This document shows, one piece after another, positions 50,580-59,510 of a stretch of 64,000 bases of DNA (position 1 is its first letter; every line of letters starts with the position of its first letter). Source of the DNA: SABI01 sp963663665 (GTDB lineage Bacteria > Spirochaetota > Spirochaetia > Sphaerochaetales > Sphaerochaetaceae); contig CAXXKP010000009.1 of NCBI GenBank assembly GCA_963663665.2, positions 124,001 to 188,000 on the forward strand, read 5' to 3'. The notes beneath the pieces are model-generated. The model was not told where the DNA came from and did not search any database. It saw only the letters and a program-made list of their open reading frames with translations. A program made the translations under genes and the position numbers.

Positions 50580-53066
50580 CTATTTAATAGTAAGTACAGT
50601 GTATCCTGCCTCTTTAATATTGTGTGTAATCACCTCATCACTTACTTGATTACTAGAAGTGATAGTTGCTTTGTTCTTATCAAGTTCTACAATTGCAGTA
50701 ACGCCATCAATAGATTCAAGTGCTTTTTTCACATGGTTCACACAATGATTACACATCATGCCCTCTATCATAATCTCTTTTGAATACATAGGTGTATCCT
50801 CCTTATGGGTTTTATATCTATAGTTTTTTAAACGCAATGCGTTTGTTACAACAAAAAGTGATGAAATGCTCATAGCAAAGGCTGCAAACATCGGGGAAAG
50901 AGATAAAGAATATGAACTGTATAATAGTCCAGATGCAAGCGGAATTCCAATTACATTATAGAAAAGTGCCCAAAACAGGTTTTGTTTGATAACTCTCATA
51001 ATCCTGAGGCTCATCTCAATTGCGTTATACACATCCATAACATTTTCATTGAGCAGGACGATTTCTCCTGATTCGATGGCTATATCGCTAGCTCCATGAA
51101 TTGCTATCCCTACATCGCTACGCATGAGAGATGGAGCATCATTAATACCATCTCCCACAAAAGCTACTATTTTCCCTTCTTCTTGTAGTTCTCGAATGAT
51201 CTTCTCCTTCCCATCGGGGAGGACTCTCGAATATACACTGGAAATTCCAACACTCTTAGCTACGACATCAGCTGTTTCTTTAGCATCACCTGTAAGGAGT
51301 ATGACCTCATAACCCTTGCTCTGGAGCTTTTTAATAGCATCTTTACTACTCGCCTTAATCGTATCTGATATAATTATTGAGGCTAAATATTGATTATTTT
51401 GACCAAAATGGACGACAATATTTCCATCTCTCTGCTTTTGAATACTATCTTGAGGTATCGAGATGCCTTGACTTGTTAAATAGATATCACTTCCACCGAA
51501 AATGAGTTCACCATCAATCATCCCTTTCAACCCGTTCCCTTGAAGGGTTTCACTCTCGGTAACTTCTCTTTCTACAATATCATTATTTTGTGCCCACATA
51601 ACGATAGCTTTCGCTATTGGATGCTCACTTCTTTTCTCTAAAGAATAAATATTCGAAATAATTTTGTCTCGATGAGTGATGTCGGGAGTGATGATTTCTT
51701 TGACACTCAAGGTTCCACTCGTAATAGTTCCAGTCTTATCGAATATAATTGTGTCTACTTTATGTAACGATTGAATTGCTCTTGAGTGTCGAACAAGAAT
51801 ACCTAACTCACTCAATTTTCCTATCCCGACCATAATGGCTGTTGGGGTTGCAAGTCCAAGAGCACACGGGCAACTAATCACAAGCGTCGCAATACCAAAC
51901 GAGAGAGAAAAAGGGAACGAGCCAGTGATGAAAAACCAAATAAGCGTTGTAATGACCGAAATTGAAATAACTATTGGAACGAAATAACTACTAATAGTAT
52001 CTGCTACATGAGCTATCGGTGCTTTTGAGACACTTGCCTGTTCGACTAACTTTATAATATTACTAAAGGTTGTTTTACTGCCGACTTTTGTCGCTTCCAC
52101 CTCTGCATATCCATTGGTATTGACCGTAGTAGCAAAAACTTCATCCCCAATACCTTTTTCCACAGGTAAGGACTCTCCTGTAAGGGAGGATGCATCGATA
52201 GCACAACTCCCTTTTACTATTATCCCATCTACAGGAAACCGAGCACCAGGGCGTACAATGATGGTCTCTCCAACGACGACTTCGGTTGATGGTATGATCA
52301 TTTCTTTTCCATCTCTGATAACTACAGCAGTCTCGGGTGTAAGATTCAATAATCTCTCTATCGCTTCGCTAGTTCTCCCTTTTGCAAGGAACTCTAAATA
52401 TTTACCAACTAGAACGAGAGTAAGGATCATTGCCGCAGATTCAAAATAGAGAGTATGTCGTAAAGACATAATACGTGCAGAATCTTGAATATAAAGAGGA
52501 ACAATCAGACTCATAATATTGATTATTCCATAGACAAACGCTGCCATAGCACCAAGAGCAATAAGAGAGTCCATAGTTGGTTTTCTCTTGAGGAGAGTTC
52601 TAAAACCTGAATACACGGTGGCTCTATTAATGTAGATAACGCACAAAGCAAGAATCATCTGAAGTGAAGCAAAATAAAAAGTTCCAACATCACCCTTAAA
52701 TAGGGTAAAAAATGGAAGGTGGAGCATATCACTCATAGCAATATACATGAGAGGCAGAGAATAAGAAATAGAAAGGATTAATTGTTTTGTTTTCTTCTTT
52801 TTCTCTTTTTCGTACTCTTTTTGATATGAATTCTCCTTGTTTGAAGAACCTTCAACCACAGCTTTATACCCTGCTGAATCTACTTTAGAAATTATCATAT
52901 CATCATCAATCTGTGTGATAGACTCATCATATGAAAATGAAAGTAAATTTTTTAATAAATTAACCTGTATATTTTTTATCCCAGGAATGTCTTTCACACT
53001 CTGTTCTACATGTACTGTACAACTTGAGCAGTTCATCCCATCGATATGATATTCTTTTTGTTTCAC
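50580..53066 (-). CDS. copA: Copper-exporting P-type ATPase with extra C-terminal HMA domain
   Basis: An 828-residue P1B-ATPase that pumps Cu(I) out of the cytoplasm. Order: N-terminal HMA (GMNCSSCTVHVE), transmembrane helices, TGES loop (SLTGESLPVEKG), CPC metal site (SCPCALGLATP), DKTGT phosphorylation site, EKRSEHPIA (HP motif), GDGINDAPSL, then a second HMA at the very C-terminus (IEGMMCNHCVNHVKKAL), like a fused CopZ. I start at GTG 53066, four bases after GGAGGA; the longer reading from TTG 53132 runs through the promoter and operator. The gene lies 16 bases before csoR. Confidence 0.95.
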   Translation of the reverse strand: MKQKEYHIDGMNCSSCTVHVEQSVKDIPGIKNIQVNLLKNLLSFSYDESITQIDDDMIISKVDSAGYKAVVEGSSNKENSYQKEYEKEKKKKTKQLILSISYSLPLMYIAMSDMLHLPFFTLFKGDVGTFYFASLQMILALCVIYINRATVYSGFRTLLKRKPTMDSLIALGAMAAFVYGIINIMSLIVPLYIQDSARIMSLRHTLYFESAAMILTLVLVGKYLEFLAKGRTSEAIERLLNLTPETAVVIRDGKEMIIPSTEVVVGETIIVRPGARFPVDGIIVKGSCAIDASSLTGESLPVEKGIGDEVFATTVNTNGYAEVEATKVGSKTTFSNIIKLVEQASVSKAPIAHVADTISSYFVPIVISISVITTLIWFFITGSFPFSLSFGIATLVISCPCALGLATPTAIMVGIGKLSELGILVRHSRAIQSLHKVDTIIFDKTGTITSGTLSVKEIITPDITHRDKIISNIYSLEKRSEHPIAKAIVMWAQNNDIVEREVTESETLQGNGLKGMIDGELIFGGSDIYLTSQGISIPQDSIQKQRDGNIVVHFGQNNQYLASIIISDTIKASSKDAIKKLQSKGYEVILLTGDAKETADVVAKSVGISSVYSRVLPDGKEKIIRELQEEGKIVAFVGDGINDAPSLMRSDVGIAIHGASDIAIESGEIVLLNENVMDVYNAIEMSLRIMRVIKQNLFWALFYNVIGIPLASGLLYSSYSLSLSPMFAAFAMSISSLFVVTNALRLKNYRYKTHKEDTPMYSKEIMIEGMMCNHCVNHVKKALESIDGVTAIVELDKNKATITSSNQVSDEVITHNIKEAGYTVLTIK

Positions 53067-53076
53067 AACATCCTCC

Positions 53077-53132
53077 ACCACCCCAGTGGGGGTGGTATTA
53101 CTACAATACTCACCAACACATAGGGTGGTCAA
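53077..53132 (-). promoter_or_regulatory. copA promoter and CsoR-type operator
   Basis: On the minus strand TTGACC (53127-53132) and TATTGT (53103-53108) are 18 bases apart, giving a start near 53096. Directly at it (53077-53096) is a GC-rich palindrome with eight-base arms ACCACCCC / GGGGTGGT around AGTG, strikingly like the CsoR operator known from Mycobacterium tuberculosis. It stands out in AT-rich surroundings. Confidence 0.85.
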
Positions 53133-53139
53133 GTGGTTG

Positions 53140-54405
53140 TTATTGGAACATCAGGTGATAATCTGCTTTAATTGATCTATAATGTTGTTTTTTTTCTAGC
53201 AAATCATGAAGTGCAGGAGGAACTTCTATCTCTTTTTTAATGATTGGTTCAACGATGGTTTCAAATTTTGCAGGATGAGCTGTTGCATATACAATTGTCG
53301 GGTTCAATTTGTGTATATCATTTCTTACTTTCTCACCGGTAGCAGTATGTGGGCATACAATGTATGAATATTTTTCGTACACTGCTTTGATACTCTCAAT
53401 AATTTCATTGTCACTTACACTATATGCACTGACATTCGAAATAAATGATTGATGAGATGAGTACAGAGCAAAGAACCGCTCCATATTACTAGGATCGCCG
53501 ACATCCATGGCATTAGCCAAAGTTGCGACTGAAGGTCTTCCTTGATAGTTCCCTTCGTTGATATAATCAACAATTGTCGTATTGTTATTCACAGATAGAA
53601 TAATTTCTTTGATCGGGGCACCCATCTCTTTCGCATAAAACGATGCGCAACTATTTCCGACATTCCCACTAGGGATTATGATGGTAGGTTCCTCCTTGCT
53701 CTTTTCTTTCATCTCTAATGAAGAGGAAAAGGCATAGACCATCTGAGGAAGCAATCGCCCGAGGTTGATACTGTTTGCTGATGTGAGATGATAAGATGAG
53801 AGAGAAGCATCCATGAAAGCATCTTTTACCATCTTCTGGCAATCATCAAAAGATCCTTCGACAGCAAAGGAAGTGATATTCTCTTGATAGCAGGTGAGTT
53901 GCCTTTCCTGACGAGAAGAGACTCTCCCTTTAGGGAAAAGAACTTTCACTTCTATACCCTTCCTTTTGTAGAAAGCAGCCGCTACAGCTCCTCCAGTATC
54001 ACCACTTGTAGCTACAAGAATGGTAAGATTTGAGTCTCTTCTTCTTAATAATCTCTCCATTGTAATGGCTAAAAAGCGTGCACCAAAATCTTTGAACGCC
54101 GCAGTAGGTCCATGAAATAATTCAAGAACTGCCTCTCTCTCACTTAGGTAATGAAGCGGTATTGGAAAATTGAATGCTTCTTTACAGATATCATACAATT
54201 CATCTTCTAACACATCTCCTTCGAAAAAAGGAGAGAGAATAAAATGTGCAAGGGATGGATAATCACTAAAATGAGGAGCTTTGCTCATATCGAGTTTAGG
54301 GAGACTCTCTGGAATATAGAGCCCTCCATCTGGAGCAAGGCCATTCACAATAGCAACACTTGCTGTAACAGGAGGTGAATTTTTACGGGTACTTATGAAG
54401 TTCAT
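53140..54405 (-). CDS. thrC: Threonine synthase
   Basis: A 421-residue PLP enzyme that converts O-phosphohomoserine to threonine. The Lys-containing PLP motif is in GPTAAFKDFGARFLAI (about 93-108), followed by LVATSGDTGGAVAAAFYKRKG and the phosphate-binding IIPSGNVGNSCASFYAKEMG. The N-terminal FISTRKNSPPVTASVAIVNGLAPDGGLY is typical. The length fits the bacterial form. It lies 12 bases after thrA and should share its transcript. The start has AGGAGAG upstream. Its end is directly followed by the copA promoter. Confidence 0.96.
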   Translation of the reverse strand: MNFISTRKNSPPVTASVAIVNGLAPDGGLYIPESLPKLDMSKAPHFSDYPSLAHFILSPFFEGDVLEDELYDICKEAFNFPIPLHYLSEREAVLELFHGPTAAFKDFGARFLAITMERLLRRRDSNLTILVATSGDTGGAVAAAFYKRKGIEVKVLFPKGRVSSRQERQLTCYQENITSFAVEGSFDDCQKMVKDAFMDASLSSYHLTSANSINLGRLLPQMVYAFSSSLEMKEKSKEEPTIIIPSGNVGNSCASFYAKEMGAPIKEIILSVNNNTTIVDYINEGNYQGRPSVATLANAMDVGDPSNMERFFALYSSHQSFISNVSAYSVSDNEIIESIKAVYEKYSYIVCPHTATGEKVRNDIHKLNPTIVYATAHPAKFETIVEPIIKKEIEVPPALHDLLEKKQHYRSIKADYHLMFQ

Positions 54406-54417
54406 CTTGAATCTCTC

Positions 54418-56820
54418 CTATAATCGTGCACCAAGATAGGCGCTAAGACGTAATAAATCAGCGAACACACCACCTGCCGTAACAGCAGGTCCTGCCCCAG
54501 GTCCTTGGATGACAAGAGGCTGAGTGCTATAGCGTTCTGTGGTGAATGCAACAACATTATCTGTTCCTTTAGATCGTGCGAACGGATGGGAAGAATCATA
54601 ACTTGTGAGAGCTACGTGGCAGGTACCATCGGAAGCAACTTGTCCTACATACCGTAATTTTTTATTCTGCTGTGCAGCTTCTTTGTAAAGGTTGAGGAGA
54701 TTCTCATCCATGAGCTCCATCTTTTCTAAGAATTCAGCTACACTGACATTCTCCAATTCTTTGGGAACAAGGGAGGTGACTGCAATATCACTCACTTCAA
54801 CTTTGTACCCCATTTCTCTCGCTAATATGACTGTCTTCCTTGCCACATCCATTCCCGAAAGATCATCTCTTGGGTCTGGTTCAGTATACCCCATCTCCTT
54901 TGCCCCTTTCACAAGAGTACTAAACGGAACAGTCCCATCATATTGACTGAAGAGATAGGCTAAAGTCCCACTTACAATTCCCTCAACACTTCTTACTCTA
55001 TCTCCAGTTTGGATAAGATCTTTGAGCGTTCCAATAACAGGAAGTCCTGCGCCGACTGTAGTTTCATACAGAAAATGTTTTCCAAATCGTCGGCTTGTAT
55101 CCATTAATTGCTCATATTGTGGATATGGAGCAGTCCCCGCTTTCTTATTTGGGGTGATGATATGAATGCCACGCTCAATCCATCCTACATAATGATTGGG
55201 AAGGTCTGCACTTGTAGTGCAGTCAATAAGCACTGAATGAGGAAAGTAAGAGGCACTTACATGTTTTACCATAGAAGGAACATGTATTGGAACAGAATCG
55301 TTCTTGAAGTGAACTCTCCAACTATCTAATTCAATGCCATTTTCACTTAATAACATATGAGTTGTATTGGCAATTGCTCTGATTCTTATATCTACTCCGA
55401 AATCTTCTTTTAATCGTACCGCCTCATGGGCAATTTGGTCTAATAAGGTAGCACCAATATTTCCAGGACCAAAAACACCTACGCTTAGTGCTTGGTTTGA
55501 GAGGAAGAATCCTGCATGAAGTGCTCTGAGTGCTTTTTTAGAATCCTCCTCTAATATAACTGCACTAATATTTCGCTCGCTAGAACCTTGAGCAATTGCT
55601 CGCACATTGACATGGGCTTTACCTAAAGCACCGAAGAAAGTGCCACTAATACCAGGCACTCCATTCATATTCTCACCCACTGCAGCAAGAATTGCACAAC
55701 CATATTCGCTTGTGATGGTGCTAATCCTTTTTTGTTCTATTTCACGAGCAAAGGTAGAAATTGCTGTAGCCTTTGCTAATGAGGCTTGTTCACTAGGAAC
55801 CGCAAAACAAATAGAGTATTCACTCGAAGCCTGGCTGATAAGAACAACACTGATATCATGCTCATTCATAGCAGCAAAGAGTCTCATTGAAATGCCAGGA
55901 ACCCCGAGCATTCCAGCTCCTTCAACGTTGATGAGGGCAATATTTCGAATTACGGAGAATCCTTTAACGACATTATTACCGTCTCGTCCTTTTATTTCAT
56001 CTATCACAGTGCCATCATTATCGATATGGGAAAAACTTCTCAGTTTTAAAACAATCTTTTTATCCATAATAGGGACCATGTTCTGAGGGTGGATTACAGG
56101 GGATCCGAAGAAAGAGAGCTCTGTTGCCTCAGCGTATGTAAGGTATTCAATTACTCGTGCTCCAGGCACATCATTTACATCAGCTGTGGTAACAAGCTCT
56201 GATGGATTCCAAAACGTTAAGGTATGTGCTTCTAAAGAATTAGCTAACTTTGCTGCACTGAACTCACTACTTCTGTCGCCTTTATGTACTGCTGATTGCT
56301 CTATATCACCACAGACTATTATGCTTTGATATGTTGTAAGGAGTTCCTCTTTCTTCATTAAAAGTTCATTATTGTTTACAATAATTGATGAAATATTTTC
56401 ATCTCGTAATAGCTCATGCAAAAGGAGTGCCGAAAAACGAACGAGAAGGGTATCAATATAAGCAACAGACCCAATAGAGATGTCACCAACAAGCCATATT
56501 GCTCTAAGAAGGTCTTCCACAGCATTAAACCCATTTTTCATCTCACTAAGGACAGAGGCTTGATGTGATGGAGAGACTCTCTTCTCAATAAGAGATTTCC
56601 ATGCATCTGTGTTGCTCTCCATCATAGACCACAGTCGTTCATCATGATTTCTTGCGGCTTCTAATAATTCCCCTAGTTCAAGATGAGGCGGACTCTGTGG
56701 AGAGATCACGAAGATGTGATGTGTAGCCTCGCTCTTACTTATAAGGGTTTTGAACTTCACTTCACTTCCAAGTTCTATGATCATCATGCTTTCAATTGCA
56801 TGGACCTCTATTTGCTTCAT
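54418..56820 (-). CDS. thrA: Aspartokinase-homoserine dehydrogenase fusion with degenerate kinase domain
   Basis: An 800-residue protein laid out like ThrA: aspartokinase-like region 1-280, two ACT-type repeats about 295-430, and homoserine dehydrogenase about 445-800. The dehydrogenase looks active: GPGNIG (451-456), IDCTTSADLPNHY, ITPNKKAG, TVGAGLPVIGTLKDL, GIVSGTLAYLFSQ and YTEPDPRDDLSGMDVARK. The kinase half lacks the N-terminal KFGGTS motif (the protein opens MKQIEVHAIESMMIIELGSE), and the usual GRGGSDYSA appears as KGDRSSEFSAA (180-190). It is probably a pseudokinase kept for regulation, requiring another aspartokinase elsewhere. It is followed by thrC. The start has AAAGGAG upstream. 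Confidence 0.9.
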   Translation of the reverse strand: MKQIEVHAIESMMIIELGSEVKFKTLISKSEATHHIFVISPQSPPHLELGELLEAARNHDERLWSMMESNTDAWKSLIEKRVSPSHQASVLSEMKNGFNAVEDLLRAIWLVGDISIGSVAYIDTLLVRFSALLLHELLRDENISSIIVNNNELLMKKEELLTTYQSIIVCGDIEQSAVHKGDRSSEFSAAKLANSLEAHTLTFWNPSELVTTADVNDVPGARVIEYLTYAEATELSFFGSPVIHPQNMVPIMDKKIVLKLRSFSHIDNDGTVIDEIKGRDGNNVVKGFSVIRNIALINVEGAGMLGVPGISMRLFAAMNEHDISVVLISQASSEYSICFAVPSEQASLAKATAISTFAREIEQKRISTITSEYGCAILAAVGENMNGVPGISGTFFGALGKAHVNVRAIAQGSSERNISAVILEEDSKKALRALHAGFFLSNQALSVGVFGPGNIGATLLDQIAHEAVRLKEDFGVDIRIRAIANTTHMLLSENGIELDSWRVHFKNDSVPIHVPSMVKHVSASYFPHSVLIDCTTSADLPNHYVGWIERGIHIITPNKKAGTAPYPQYEQLMDTSRRFGKHFLYETTVGAGLPVIGTLKDLIQTGDRVRSVEGIVSGTLAYLFSQYDGTVPFSTLVKGAKEMGYTEPDPRDDLSGMDVARKTVILAREMGYKVEVSDIAVTSLVPKELENVSVAEFLEKMELMDENLLNLYKEAAQQNKKLRYVGQVASDGTCHVALTSYDSSHPFARSKGTDNVVAFTTERYSTQPLVIQGPGAGPAVTAGGVFADLLRLSAYLGARL

Positions 56821-56914
56821 ATGCTTACTCCTTTGCCCTTAATTGATAGGGTAAATGGCTTTTTTATACTATTTAATTACAATCAATAAATAATTATCGT
56901 TTAGCTGATTTCCT

Positions 56915-56942
56915 TAAAAAAAAAGAACCCATACAGGGCTCT
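56915..56942 (-). terminator. Rho-independent terminator after rpmB
   Basis: On the minus strand AGAGCCC and GGGTTCT pair across a five-base loop, followed by eight or more T residues. It lies about 30 bases past the rpmB stop and upstream of thrA, separating the two units. Confidence 0.88.
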
Positions 56943-56972
56943 TCTCTCATTAACAGATAAAGACACAAAAGA

Positions 56973-57203
56973 TTACACAATCTTTTGAACCCTGCCACTA
57001 CGTAGACAACGAGTACACACTTTTATAGTGCGTGGAGTTCCTTCAATGAGTGTTTTTACTGTTACGATATTAGGTCGGAATGTTCTCTTTGTAGTAACAC
57101 CAATGTGTTGCCCTACTCCGCCTTTCTTTTTTGCTTGACCTTTGCGGGTGACATTGTTACCTGCTACTGTACCTTTTCCACAAATATCACATCTTCGTGC
57201 CAT
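56973..57203 (-). CDS. rpmB: 50S ribosomal protein L28
   Basis: A 76-residue large-subunit protein. It begins MARRCDICGKGTVAGNNVTR, with TKRTFRPNIVTVKTLIEGTP and CTRCLRSGRV near the end. Two CxxC pairs (CDIC and CTRC) make this the zinc-ribbon (C+) form. I begin at ATG 57203, which gives the family's usual N-terminus and has AGGTGGA upstream; a reading from 57233 adds 10 unrelated residues. It is monocistronic, ended by a terminator. Confidence 0.97.
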   Translation of the reverse strand: MARRCDICGKGTVAGNNVTRKGQAKKKGGVGQHIGVTTKRTFRPNIVTVKTLIEGTPRTIKVCTRCLRSGRVQKIV

Positions 57204-57421
57204 GATTATTTCCACCTTATACTTAACATTCACATTTTATGGGGGACTAGTTGTAATGTTTACCATAGCTATGAGCAATGAGCATGGTAAGACTTCACAA
57301 AATCCGTGACTCACGAAACCTTATCAGAATATTAGAAGTATGTAAATAGGAAAGGCTTCAACAAGTACTAAATTATTTTTATCTTACTACTTGTTTTACC
57401 TTCAAGCTTTATCTAGACTAG

Positions 57422-57922
57422 ATGAGTATGAAAACAACAGTGAACCTTTATGTACTAGCACTTTCCCCTTCCTTGGCAATGAGTGAAGATTTAAATGTGA
57501 TAATTGATCAACTTTACAAGAGGGATCATGTGGCTGATGCTCTTATTCTACCACCTTCTATTGTGGTTAACATATCTAAGGAGTATATAAATCTCACCAC
57601 TTACTCAGTACCGTTTTTATCTACGCCGGTTGATTTTTCTCAAAGAGAAACCATTCATGAGATGAGTATATTAACAAGCCATTCTCCTGAATTTCTTACA
57701 TGGTTTCATTCTTTGAGAAAGCTTTTCTCTCAATCAATAGAGAATCGTCATATCTTCCCTTATCCCGGTTTTTTATTAGGAATGGATTCTACAACAAGGA
57801 TAAGCCTTCCGATGACTAATTCGGATTGGAGGATCATCTTATATAACATTACTTATAACGAAGAAGATGATAAGGTGGTTTCATTTCAAAGAGAGAAACT
57901 TCAAGAAGTTCATCTTAGATAA
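57422..57922 (+). CDS. Protein of unknown function
   Basis: A 166-residue protein I do not recognise. It has no signal peptide or membrane helix. The first 40 residues read as an amphipathic strand-helix unit (TTVNLYVLALSPSLAMSEDL), followed by mixed polar sequence with several Pro-rich turns (ILPPSIVV, HIFPYPGFLLG). A pair of ATGs (57422 and 57428) could both start it; neither has a clear ribosome site. A perfect hairpin lies just past its stop. It stands between rpmB (divergent) and an MFS gene, with no clear functional partner. It is probably real, but function cannot be assigned. Confidence 0.55.
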   Translation: MSMKTTVNLYVLALSPSLAMSEDLNVIIDQLYKRDHVADALILPPSIVVNISKEYINLTTYSVPFLSTPVDFSQRETIHEMSILTSHSPEFLTWFHSLRKLFSQSIENRHIFPYPGFLLGMDSTTRISLPMTNSDWRIILYNITYNEEDDKVVSFQREKLQEVHLR

Positions 57923-57926
57923 AATT

Positions 57927-57952
57927 ATAGATTCTTTACTGTAAGAATCTAT
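57927..57952 (+). terminator. Hairpin after the 57422 gene, possible terminator
   Basis: Perfect 10-base arms ATAGATTCTT / AAGAATCTAT with a six-base loop, four bases past the stop. No T-run follows on the plus strand, so termination may need Rho or the hairpin may just protect the RNA end. Confidence 0.45.
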
Positions 57953-58151
57953 TGTGAACGTATGTGACTCTTTTATTCCTTTGATAATTCTTGGAATAAT
58001 TTATAGCTTTCACAGAGTATTTTTTAAAGGCTGTAAGAAATGTTAGAAAATATTAAGATATTTCTTCCATAAAGTGATTATCCACTATATATTGACACAC
58101 GCGACTATTAAAAACTGAAAAGTGCATTTTCTCTGTTTAAAGGAATTTACT

Positions 58152-59366
58152 ATGGCATCAAACTCTCAGATATTTAAAGATTCTATCCGCGTGAAACAAT
58201 TTTTATCTGTTGTTCTCATTTTCGGTCTCGCTCATGGGCTCTATAGGGGTGTACAAGACAACTATCTTGCCCAGATCGTCCATATTGATGAGTTCGAAAG
58301 AGGGCTCGTTGAATTCTTTAGAGAACTCCCAGGGCTTCTTCTTGTTTTTATCCTTGCGACAATGTACCGCTTCAGTGAAACAAAGGTTTATAAAATAGGG
58401 ATTGCAATCACCTTAAGTGGCCTCGTAGGTCTATTATTAGCAAGTACAAATGCTGTGATGGTTGTCCTGTTTCTTGTTGTCTATTCTTTAGGGGAACACA
58501 TCATGATGCCTGTTACAAGTACCATTTCCCTCCACTTAGCAAACCCAGGAAAGAAGGGCGCTGCTTTGGGGATAACGAGTATGATGCAACATGGTGGTAG
58601 AATTGGAGGATTTGTAGTTGTCACAATTCTTTTTCTCATCTTTCCACGCCTCGGCATCGCCGAGACTGATGCCAAAGGCTTCAAGATTATATTCCTCATT
58701 GCCAGTACTCTTCTTCTTGCTGCGACACTCGTTGTATTAGCAATAAAAGATGAAGGTATTGAAGTAAAAAGAAGTAGGATTTATTTCCATAAAAAATTCA
58801 GCAAGTACTATGGTCTAGAAATATTTTATGGCGCAAGAAAACAAGTCTTTCTTACCTTCGCTCCATATGTCCTTATTTTAAATTATGGGGCATCAACTTC
58901 TCTTATCTCCTTATTATTAGGGTTGTGTGCAGTTGCAGGAATGCTCTTTAGTCCTCTTGTTGGCCGATTGATAGACCGCCTTGGGTATCGGGTCATTATG
59001 ATCGCTGACACCTTAATTTTAGTAGTGGTATGCTTATTATATGGTTTCTCTCATCGCCTCTTTACTCATGAAGTTGCTTTTATCGTAGTAAGTATAAACT
59101 ATGTGTTAGACTCCATCCTCACACTTGGATCGCTCGCAACAAATGTCTATGTGCAAGATATTGCAAAGGACTCAGAAGAGCTCACTTCTATCCTCTCTAC
59201 GGGAATTAGTGTGAATCACTTGATTAGTATCATCATTGCGTTACTTGGTGGTCTTATATGGCAGAAAGTAGGAATCGAGGTTCTCTTCACTTTGGCAGCT
59301 TTATTAGGTGTTGCAAACTCAATCTTCGCAGCAAGCATAAAAGTTCCCAAAAAGAAGATAGCATAA
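58152..59366 (+). CDS. Major facilitator superfamily transporter
   Basis: A 404-residue inner-membrane carrier with about 12 hydrophobic helices. It opens MASNSQIFKDSIRVKQFLSV and shows an N-half loop with YRGVQDNYLAQIVHIDEFER and a C-half segment FSPLVGRLIDRLGYRVIMIAD, matching the MFS loop motif between helices 8 and 9 (GRLIDRLGYR). The start ATG 58152 has AAAGGAA upstream. Substrate is not predictable. The overall pattern (short N-terminal loop, conserved Asp in the middle of the first half) fits a drug or sugar exporter. Confidence 0.9.
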   Translation: MASNSQIFKDSIRVKQFLSVVLIFGLAHGLYRGVQDNYLAQIVHIDEFERGLVEFFRELPGLLLVFILATMYRFSETKVYKIGIAITLSGLVGLLLASTNAVMVVLFLVVYSLGEHIMMPVTSTISLHLANPGKKGAALGITSMMQHGGRIGGFVVVTILFLIFPRLGIAETDAKGFKIIFLIASTLLLAATLVVLAIKDEGIEVKRSRIYFHKKFSKYYGLEIFYGARKQVFLTFAPYVLILNYGASTSLISLLLGLCAVAGMLFSPLVGRLIDRLGYRVIMIADTLILVVVCLLYGFSHRLFTHEVAFIVVSINYVLDSILTLGSLATNVYVQDIAKDSEELTSILSTGISVNHLISIIIALLGGLIWQKVGIEVLFTLAALLGVANSIFAASIKVPKKKIA

Positions 59367-59510
59367 CATTTTTTACATGAAACAGGTATTTTCACTCTTC
59401 GTTAATGCCTCCTAGATCACGATTAGTGAGGATAACCACTTTTTTATTGCAAATATGACTTAAGGGTTTCATACTATTAGTAGATTTATAATCTAAAAAG
59501 GAGTCAATTT

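Noticed and set aside
53067..53132. 22-residue N-terminal extension of CopA from TTG 53132
   Set aside because: The segment contains the predicted -35 and -10 boxes and the CsoR-type operator, and a good ribosome site occurs only afterwards, before GTG 53066.
55607..56086. Open frame of 159 codons on the plus strand inside thrA
   Set aside because: It lies antisense to the well-supported ThrA coding sequence, has no ribosome site and resembles no family. It is a shadow of the real frame.
56821..56972. Threonine attenuator leader before thrA
   Set aside because: The only hairpin with a T-run is the rpmB terminator; there is no leader peptide rich in Thr or Ile codons.
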